A stretch of 64,000 nt of DNA from the NCBI GenBank assembly GCA_001662425.1, contig BDDC01000253.1, positions 17,364 to 81,363 on the forward strand. Direction: 5' to 3'. Position 1 is the first letter of the stretch; every line of letters begins with the position of its first letter. The notes under the pieces were generated by a model, which had not been told where the DNA came from, ran no database searches, and saw only the letters and a program-made list of their open reading frames with translations. This stretch comes from Chlamydomonas sphaeroides. Its lineage: Eukaryota; Chlorophyta; Chlorophyceae; Chlamydomonadales; Chlamydomonadaceae. The position numbers and the translations under genes are program-made. Shown piece by piece: positions 35,701 through 45,500 of this stretch.

Positions 35701-38660
35701 CAAGGGGGCACGGCAGCAGTCAGGCGCTTGCCGCCGCGTGGGCCACGGCAAGTGCCCTCGCCAAGAGCCGCCGCAAACACGCGGCGCCCCACCTGCATGG
35801 TGCGCAGTCGCTCGGTGCTCATGGACACGAAAAAGTACTTGAGCTCCTCCGAGCCAAACAGCTTCTTGTAGAAGGCCTGGATGATGGCCTGAGGTGTGTG
35901 AAGCAGGCACGCACATAGGGCGCCACCGCGGCAGGGGACAAGGTCAGGGAAGGGCCCGGAGCAGGACCCAGGGAAGGGAAGGACCTTGGGCAGGGCAGAA
36001 CCCGCCGGCTGCGGTGCCGACCTCGGCGTTGGGCCACGCCGCGGCTCCGCACCTGCGCCGCGTGAGGGCCGCCCAGCTTGGCCACCAGCGGGTGCTTGAG
36101 GTCGTCGGCGGCCGTCGCCATCTCCTCCTGCGACACCAGCTCGTCGGGGTTGGGCGTGAAGATGGCGTCCTTGGCCGCCTCCACGTTGCTGCAAATGTCG
36201 TCGACCACGTCCTGCGGGCCAGGGAGCGAGCGGTGCGGATGTCACCCGGTGCGGGCAAGGTCCGGCTGCGCGTGTGCGGCCACAATGCTGCACGGCTGGC
36301 TGCGGCTGCGGCTGCGGCGCAGGGGCGCAGGACGCGCGGATGCCGGTGCTGCCCTATGCCATGTGGAAAGGGGCCGCGCGCTTGGCATGGCAGGGAGGGT
36401 GCATCGTGCTGCTGATTTGAGAGCCGTCGCCACGCGGCCACCGCAATGTGGCGCCAACAGGCTGCTGAGGATGAGGATGAGGATGAGGATGCTGCGCTCA
36501 CCTGCGGCACCTTGAGCTCCGCCAGCGTGTCCATGAGCAGGTTCACCACCACCCCGAACCGCGCCAGGTCCAGGCCGCCCTCCTTGACCATCTGCGCATG
36601 CACGCACCTGGATAAGGGGCGAGGGGCGGGTGCCGAGCAAAGGCGACGGTCAGCCAGGCAGGCGGGGTCGCAGGCGGACTGGCAGCTGGGTTGCCTTTCT
36701 TGGGTCCCCGCTGCTGCCGCCACTGCCTGTCTTAATCCCCTGGATCTAGATTGCCCAATGACGGCAGCAAGTCACGTCCACAGGTTCCCCAGCTTGCGGT
36801 CAGAGCGACAGCGACAGCACTGCGCGCGTAAGGGCGCCAGGCGCCGGGCGCGCCAGCGCCAGCGCAAGGCGCGCCAGCGAAAGGCACGCCAGCGCAAGGC
36901 ATGTCTGGTGCCGGCGCACGGACGCACCTCAGGTTGCCGACGTAGGTGCGGGGTCCGCCCATGATGTAGCGCATGAATTTCATCTGGGGGCGCAGCAGGC
37001 AGGTGGTGCTGGATTGGCAGGGCGGCGTGACCAGGAGGGGCGGGTTGCGCCGGGCAGCGGGGTTGGGCCTGGCGGCGGCGCACCCTGGGCCCAGCAGGTA
37101 CGACTAGCGCCCGGGGGCATGCTAGGGCACCGGCAGCCTTGAGGCCCCACCAGCCGTCATCGCTGAGTCGATAGAGTCGATAGGGTCGACAAAGCCTATC
37201 GAGTTGTGGTGACGACGTATCGATAGGATCAGAGGATCAACGTGAGGTGCGAGGGCTGGCACCCACCTGCTTAGCGCGCATGCGCTCCTGGGGCAGGTTG
37301 TCGAAGTAGTGCCGGACCTCGGGATTGGCAAAGAGCTGCGGGTGTGGAGGAGGGTGGCGGCGACGTCGCACCCGCGTGAGGGCGTGCCTTGGGGGTATGG
37401 GCGCGTCGCGCATGCCCCACGGCTGCGCCTGTCCCCTGCAACCCCGCGCATCCAGAGGGCCGGCTCGTGGGCGGGAAGCGCACCTTGCGGTAGAAGGCCT
37501 GCCATGGTGCGGAGAGGAGGTTGGGCCGGGCCGGGGTTTGGGCGACAGCAAGTGAACCAGGGTTTGCGATAGCGTCAGGGACGGAGCGCCGGGGTGCACG
37601 CGAGCACGCGGCACGCTGCAGCGCGCCTGGTGACGGCTCGTACCTGGATCACATCGTGTACGCGCTCGGGTCCGCCGAGCCTGTCCACAATGCCGCCCGC
37701 GTGATTGAGGTCCCCGGCGGCCTTCTTGAAGCTGTCCTTGCGGATCGTGCGCAGCGCCTGCGTGAGGAACGGCGGGTGCGGTGCCACGGGCGACGCGGGG
37801 CAGGAGCGTGTCGAGGACGGGGCGAGGGCGGCAACGTAGGTAGGCGTATTGTATTCATTGGCGAAGCGGCTGTACTGCAGCGCCAGCGTCGCGGCGAGCG
37901 GCTAGAGCGCTAGACGCATGTACACATGTGGCCGTTGGCCAGCCCTTCAGCGTCATGCGCGTGTCTAACAGCTCCACGGTGCTCGCTGTGTCGCGCTCTG
38001 TGCATAGCTCAGCGCGGAGTTGTCTGCTGGCGTCAGCACGTCGTGCGTTCGGGCCCGGCGGACTGGGCTGCGCTGAGCACCGCGCGTTAGCGGTACCAGC
38101 ACGACGCGTTGCAAGACGCTGTCCCGAGTGCCCTGCCACCCGTTCGTACAGATTTGGGGCACAGCGTGCCACGTCGAGTGCGGCATGCAAAGGCTCTGGC
38201 AACTAGCCCCACAGCCCTCGCCCCTGTATGGCGCCGTCGATAGCATGCGGTACGCTGGGTTACATGGAGCGGTAAGCGTCAATCCTCCAATGTTCGCCGC
38301 TGGGCAGACATGCGCAGTGAATGCGCGCGTTCCCAGTGCGGTTTCCAGGAACTAGGCCCCCGCAGACAGAGGTTGGTATGTCGTCAAACTCTCCATTCCT
38401 CCCTTTCTTGGTTTCTCTGGAGAAAGGGTCATACCTGCTGCGCCTTCTGGCCAGCTTTCTGGGCGTCTTCCCACTCCTGTTGCGAATAATCGGTGGTAGG
38501 AGGTGCTGTGTCGGCTCATGGCTCAGCAGGTGGCTTACAGGCTCGCAGCTCGCGGCTCACGAAGGCTGGCTCGGCTCACCACGATAGCCTTGACGGCCTC
38601 CTGAATTTCGTCCTCAGTGATGACGTCGGTGAAGCGCGTGCAGCTGTTGGCCGCGCCCAT
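29793..38660 (-). CDS. Six-domain truncated hemoglobin with RQxS-repeat tail
   Basis: About 20 short exons on the minus strand give a protein of roughly 1,190 aa. The first exons are 38660-38580 (MGAANSCTRF..., a myristoylation-type start), 38476-38435 and 37757-37644. Six truncated-globin domains follow, at about 37757-36530, 36212-35003, 34731-33818, 33606-32460, 31930-31230 and 31160-30590. Domains 1-5 share an FY helix-B pair (AFYRK, AFYKK, TFYAR, SFYAK, TFYAK), a distal Gln (RAKQMKFM, RTKQFRFM) and a proximal His in CVHAQMV/CKHAQMV. They are linked by a TPGPDELVTKEEMM-type segment. Domain 6 (SLYARLGGDAAVGGIV, DMASQRRQQLAFL, AAAHLARD) is closer to classic group-1 sequences but lacks the FY pair. 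The tail has eleven RQ(G/A)S motifs. The family binds O2, NO or CO; which it handles here is unknown. No reductase or other enzyme domain is visible. Confidence 0.88.
30020..30490 (-). repeat. Tandem SRQGS/SRQAS-coding repeats in the globin tail
   Basis: Eleven imperfect units of about 36-50 bp encode SRQ(G/A)S-AAPAPA-like peptides. RQxS fits the RxxS consensus of basophilic kinases (PKA/CaMK type). The linker is Ala/Pro-rich and predicted disordered. Confidence 0.85.
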
Positions 38661-39542
38661 GGCTTGGGCGAAACTTGCTGAGTGAGGGCAGTTTCAGAAA
38701 CGTCGAGAGGAGTCTTGCACGCGTGTGGGAAGACCGCTGCGCTGCGCCTGCTAAGCAGTGCGTCGCGGAGTGTATGGAAGGGGCGTTGCAAAGCTCTCCG
38801 GTTTGGCCGAGAGGATCCCTGCTCGATACGGCGTGTACGACAGGGTCGCAGGCATATTGAGCAGCGGCAGCAGAGGCGGCTTGGTGCCGATCCGTACAAG
38901 GCACCGTCGCGTGGGCGCAAGCCTGCAGCTCACTCGCAGTAGAGTCGGCAGGTGGCAGCGCGCGTGCACGGGGAGGCGCGGGGAGCCCGACCGCACTTGC
39001 TGCCACGTGCCACGGCCAACTCGTAGCGCTGGGCTCCTGCGCATGCGGCGCGCCAAGCTCCTTGCTCACAGGCGCCGTGACCGGCTTCAGCGCATACGCG
39101 CACGACCGTGCATGGCAGCGGGACCCACTGGCGGCCCACACTTCGCGAGCAGGCGGCCCACAGCCCCTCACCTCGGCCGCACCTTGTTCTGCAGTCCGCA
39201 CCCGCTCTTCGCCCCATGAGACCCATGGTCAGGCGCCTCCTGCCAGCCGCACCCCGGCGTCCACCCCGACGCCCATCCCGACGCCCAACCCACCCAGCTG
39301 CCCGCCAGCCGTCGCTCACGGCCCGGGCCCGACTGTGGCCACACCCAATACACCAGCCCACGCCGGCCACCCTCCCTGCGCCCACTCGGCCCGACACCAC
39401 ACAGCCGCCACGCACGCACGCACCCACGCCCACGCCCATGCGACACCTGCAACCCTCCCCATTCCCCCATCCCCGCCCTGTCCCCGAGCCACCGCCGCCC
39501 TGGCCAACCCCGCCACCCGGGCCGCCGCCACGCCGCTCGCCC
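38661..39542. other. Intergenic region, globin gene / ValRS
   Basis: The 882 bp between two minus-strand genes must hold the ValRS 3' UTR and the globin promoter. No coding exon, TATA box or minus-strand TGTAA was found. Confidence 0.4.
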
Positions 39543-42500
39543 CTACTTCTGCTGCAGCGCCGACACCTGCGCGATCTTGGCCTCCACCAGCGCCAGCTTC
39601 TCGCGCGCCTCGCGCTCCTGGCCGCGCGCCTCCTCCACGTACTGCACGGCGGCGAGGCCACACGGGGCAGGGGGGTACGGGCACATACGCTCAGCCGCAC
39701 GCTGGCACACAGGTGGACAGCGCAAACTCAGTCTTCATAAGGGCCCAGCGCAGCGCGCAGCGCGCAGCGAGCAGCCCCCCAGCCACCGTGCCCCAGCCTC
39801 CTGCCCCAGCCTCCTGCCCCAGCACCTCCCGCAGCACCGCGCACCTCTGGCGACGCCTTGGACATGAAGCCCGGGTTGTTGAGCTTGCCCATGATGCCGC
39901 CCAGCTCCTTGTCCAGCTTGGCCTTCTGCTTGCCCAGCCGCCCCAGCTCCTTGGCCACGTCAAACAGGCCCGCCAGCGGCAGCAGCACCTGGGAGCGATG
40001 AGGGCGATGGGAGCGCGCTGCAGTGTGGGAACGCTGACCGAGCAGCACGGCCGCGCGGCCGTGAGCGCCGGTGGGTGGCGGGACGCGGCAGCGCCCGCCG
40101 TCCCCCGCACACAAGGATGTGTAACTAGCCCCGGGCCGGCGCAGCACGCCGTACCTGCACACCCTCCTTGACCACCAAGCTGACGCTGGAGCCGCCCGCT
40201 GCGTCGCCCGCCTCCGCCGCCGACGCCACCAGCCGCACCGCCGCGGGGTCCAGCCGTGCGAGCAGGCACACCACCGCCAGCTCCGACTGCAGCGCCTGGG
40301 GATCCGGCGAGCGAGGGAAGGGGCCAGGGAAGAGATGTAAAATGGAGCGAGGATGCAAGGGCAGCGGCAGGGCTTGCAGGGTGCAGGCCGAGCCGACCAG
40401 CACCGGGCCCTTGCCCTAGCTACCCACCCCGTCTCCCGGCCAGCAGTCTGCGCGCACTGCCCCATGCACTGCACTGCAGAGCTCCACACGCATCAACCCA
40501 GGGCGTGCCGCGCGGAACTTGCTACTACATCTTCCTAGTTCTGAACACACGCTCTCGTGCACTCGCGCCACTGAGGGCGCCACCGAGGGCGCACCTCGCG
40601 CGTGGCGGCGTCCTCGATCACGAGCGTCGCGCCGATCTTGCGCCCGGGCTCCACGTTGTACTCGGCCCGCGCGTTGCGCAGCGCCTTGACGCAGCCCTTG
40701 AGCACCTCAAAGGACGCCAGCGCCGCAGTGTCCACGGGGCAGCCGCGCTGCGGCCAGGGCGCCACGATGAGCGCGTCACCTGGGGGCGCGTGTGTGTGTG
40801 TGTGGGGGGGGGCAGGCTTGTCGGACGAGCATGTTGTGTGAGGAAGGTGGTCCGAAGACTGCTTGCACGGGCGCGACGGTTGACGGTTGACGGTTGACGA
40901 TGCGGGCGAGGTGGCGAGGTGACGGGTCAGCAGGGCCGCAGCGTGCGGGCGCTCGGTGCGCACCCTTGTGCGGCAGCGCCTGCCACAGCTCCTCGGTCAC
41001 GAAGGGCATGAAGGGGTGCAGCAGGCGCAGCACCGACTCGAACACGTACACCAGCGTCGCCCGGCTGGCGGCCTGCGCGGCCGCGTCGCCGCCGTAGGTG
41101 CGCGTCTGCGGGCAGGCGGCCGGGAAGGAGGGGCGCGGCTTCGGCAGATGTTGACGTCGGCACCCGGCACCCTCAGTCTGGGCCCAGCGCCAGGGCCCAG
41201 ACTGAGGGTGGCGGCTGACCGCTGGGCTGCAGAGGTGCATGCGCGTGGTGCAGGTGCAGGGCCGAGGTGCAGGTGCAGGGCCGAGGTGGGCCCCGACGGC
41301 AGCAGCTGGGCCTCGGTGCCACGGGGGGGTGCTGAGGGCGGTGTTCAAGAAAGGGCAGCGGCGGCCGCATGCCCCGCCAGCCTCCACGCCCCGCCAGCCT
41401 CGCACGCCCGGCCCGCCTCGCATGCGGCCGTGGCGCACCTTGGAGGCCTCAATGGCCCAGTCCGCGAACTCGTCCCACAGGAAGTTGTAGGCGTCGATGC
41501 CGGCCGTGTTGTAGTCGTACTTGTCGTACCGCTCGCTCACGCCGTCAATGGTCTGACGGGCAGGGAAGGGCAGGGCAGAAGCCGGGCACGGGCCTCGCGG
41601 CGGTCGGTTAGGGACGGCGGCTTCGCGGCAGGCGTGGGGCGGGTGAGTGCCCGTGGAGTCGTCGCCCCGCTCCCTGCTGCACCCCTTTGCAACGTTGCCA
41701 GCCCCTCCGCATGCCCAGCGACTCATCCAGACACCCCCACAGCCCAACCACCCAGTAGTTTGGCCGTCCAGCCAGCCAGGGCCCAAATCCTCTCCACCAA
41801 GGCCCCTCCATGGCCCTACCCATCCCTGGCCCCACCACTCCATACAGCCCCACCCCACCAAGGCCACCACCAAGGCCCCACCACCCCTCCATGGCCCCAC
41901 CAAGGCCCCACCATGGACCCACCTGGTGCAGCAGGCTCACGATCCACCGCTCCACCAGCGGCAGCCGTTGCAGGTCGGCCTGGCTGGACAGCGACACGCC
42001 ACGCAGCGACTCCCACTCCTCCGCGCTGACCTGCGGCCGGAGGAGGATAGGCCGGGGCCGGGGGTTGGGCACGGGAGCAGGGATACGTCCGGCGGTCGCA
42101 GTCGGTGCGCCCAACAGCAACAACATCGGGGCACTGCTATGTTGGAGGGGCGTGGTGTCATTGAACAGCAAGGGGCTCACCTTGTCCAGGTTGAAGAGCA
42201 CGAACTTGCCGGCGTTCCACAGCTTGTTGGTGAAGTTGCGCGAGGCAGTGACGCGCTCCAGCGACAAGTTAAGGTCCTGGCCCACGGTGGTGCCTGCACG
42301 GGCGCGACGCGAGCGCGGGGTGGGACCGGGGGACGGCGTCACACGAGCCGCACCAACCCTCGCAGCAGCATCTCGCCCCTGTGCCCCACGCTGCCGGACG
42401 CAGCAGCCCTGCATCCCCGCAGCCCTGGTCGCCCAACCCATGCAGCAGCGCCGCCGCCGCCGCAACCTGCGCCCCACGCATGCTGCGCCCGGCCACAGCC

Positions 42501-45500
42501 AGCACGGCGCCACAGCAGGGCCGCATGCCGCACCCGTGGCGAGCGTGAAGCGCAGCGCGTCCGTGCCGTACTGCGCGATGGTGTCCAGCGGGTCCACCAC
42601 GTTGCCCAGGCTCTTGGACATCTTGCGGCCCTTCTCGTCGCGCACCTGAGGCGGCGGCAGGCGGGGATATGAGCCGGTGGGAGGGCAGGTGGCAGCAGTG
42701 GGCCGGGGCCCGGCTGCGGCCACGCCTTTGCTATGCCCGGCCCACAGCAGCCCGGGGGCCCGTACCCTATCCAGCAGCCTCTGTGCTGCTGCGCCCCCTG
42801 CCTCCTGCCTCCCGCCCCCTGCCTCCCGCCTGCCTGCCCTGCCCTGCCGTGCGCCCCTCCCTCACTGACCAGGCCGTGCAGGTAGATAGTGGAGAAGGGC
42901 GGCTGGCCGGTGAACTCCAGGCCCATCATAATCATGCGAGCCACCCAGAAGAACAGGATGTCGTGGCCCGTCTCCATCACCTGCCCGGGGGAGGAGCGCC
43001 AGGGAGGCGCGTCAGTGGAACGTGGTGTGTACGCCGGGCGGCGCACAGTCAGCCAGGCGCACATCAGCACGTGGATCCTTCACCGCGGCGCCGCCAGCCA
43101 CTCGCCTGCGTGGGGTAGAACATTTTGAAGTCGGGTGACTCGGTCTTGGGCCAGCCCAGCGTGGAGAAGGGCCACAGGCCGCTGCTGAACCAGGTGTCCA
43201 GCACGTCCTCCTCCTGGTGGCGGCAAGGGAAGGGGAGAGGATGACGGGGGGCACGGACAGGCTGTGGGCCGCCAGGCGGCAGGGCGGCAGGCACGGTGGG
43301 CGCGCCGGGACGCTGCAGCCCTGCCCGCGCGGGGCGTGACGTAGGCACCAGCTACCGTTACCCACAGCCCTGCGGTCCCTTTCCCCAGCAAGCACTCCGT
43401 CTGGCTCCCTCCGTCCCGCTGGCAGCCCAACCCCGGCACGCCAGCCCCGGGGGGCGGCACGCACCTGCCGCAGCGCGCAGCCGGGGCCGTGCGCCGCCTC
43501 CGCCAGCCGCCGGGCCTCGTCCTCGTTGCGAGCCACGACGTAGGAGGCGGAGCGGCCCTCGGGCGAGGCGGCCGCGGCCTCGGCGCTGGGGAAGACGTAC
43601 CAGACGGGGATGCGGTGGCCCCACCACAGCTGCCGGCTGATGCACCAGTCCTGCGGGAGGCCCAGCGTGCGTGTCGCGTGTGAGGATGCGAGCAGGCTGA
43701 CATATGGGCATGGGCATGTTGGGCGAGCATACAAAGCAGCCGGCAGCCGGCAGCCTCCCGCTTGGCCCTGCCGGGCCGCGGAGGCCTCGCAGCGCCGGTG
43801 GTGGCTGCGAGAGCCGCTGTGCCGGCACCCCCTTGCCTTGATGTTCTCCAGCCAGTTGTTGTAGACCTTGCCGAAGCGCTCCGGCATGATGGTGATGCGG
43901 CCGTCCGCCACCGCCGCCAGCGCCGGCTCCGCCAGCGGCGCCATGCGCACAAACCACTGCTCGCTCACCAGCGGCTCCACCACCTCACCGCTGCGCTGGC
44001 TGCGCGGCACGCTGCGGGGACCCAGCAGCGGCGGCGGCGGGCAGGGAGGAGGCGTCGCACAGCAGGCGGGGGCAGAGGTGCAGCAGGTTGGACGCGGCAG
44101 CTTGCTCTTGCTCCCGCAGCTCCTGCTCCACTCCCTGGCTGCCGGGCCCCTTTCCTACCCTTGCAGCCCCGCCTGGCCTGGCCTCCCCTCACGCAAAGTC
44201 CCGCTCCCACCCCATCCGCTGACTCTCTGCCCGCCCAACTTCCTGATTCCCCCAATGCAGCCCTTCGTTCCCTGCCCTCCCTCACCGGCTGGTGTGGGGC
44301 TCCCGCTTGATGACCAGCCCCGCCGCCTCCATGTCGGCCCACAGCGCCTTGCGCGCCTCGAAGCGGTCCAGGCCCGAGTACTTGCCCGCGGCGCCGTTGA
44401 GCGTGGCGTCCTTGTTCATGATGTTGATGATGGGCAGGCCGCAGCGCTTGCCGATCTCGTAGTCGTTGATGTCGTGGCCTATGCCGGCGCAGCACACAAC
44501 GAGGGATCAGCAAAGGGCGCAGCAGCAGTGCAGAGCTGAGCAGCGACCGGCGCACGCAGCAGCCCCTACCCGGCGTGCAGGACCAACTCACACGCTGGGG
44601 TTCCGTTCTACCTAACACTGGAACACCCAGCAGCCAACAGACGGGTGCGAGCGGTGCGCGAGCCGCGGCCCCACACACCCAGCCCGAGCGCGTGGCGCCC
44701 GCACCTGGCGTGACCTTGAGCGCGCCCGTGCCAAACTCGCGGTCCACGTACTCGTCGCCGATGATGGGGATGGTGCGGCCGCCGCTCATGGGCACCTCGC
44801 ACTGCTTGCCGATCAGGTGTCTGGCCGGGGGGAGACGCACGGGGTCAGGGTTACAGATCTCAACGCACACGTGCACCACGGCGCGAGGCGCTGGTGGCGA
44901 GGTTGCCGGGGGCGCCAGGCGCGTTGCGGCTTGCGGACAGGAGGAGATGCAAGGGGCGGTCCCGCTAGGGGCCCCCTGCCTGCTCACAGTTGCGCAGCGG
45001 CACCTAGACCTCGCTGCTTGCATACCGGTGCCCGTGCGGTTCACTGGCGCCGCTCGTCCTCCGGGTGCACCGCCCCACGCACCGGCCCGCACAAACACAA
45101 GCCCAGCCTCCCACGCCCCTCCCCGCCCCCTCTCCCCCTCGTGCCTCACTTGTAGCGCTCGTCCTCCGGGTGCACCGCCACCGCCGTGTCGCCCAGGATG
45201 GTCTCGGGCCGGGTGGTGGCTACCGGCAGGAACTCGCCGGTGCCGCCCGCCACCGGGTACCTGGGGGACGGCACGGCGGGGGGGGGGCGGGTGGGAGGGG
45301 ACGGCTGNNNNNNNNNNNNNNNNNNNNNNNNNNNNNNNNNNNNNNNNNNNNNNNNNNNNNNNNNNNNNNNNNNNNNNNNNNNNNNNNNNNNNNNNNNNNN
45401 NNNNNNNNNNNNNNNNNNNNNNNNNNNNNNNNNNNNNNNNNNNNNNNNNNNNNNNNNNNNNNNNNNNNNNNNNNNNNNNNNNNNNNNNNNNNNNNNNNNN

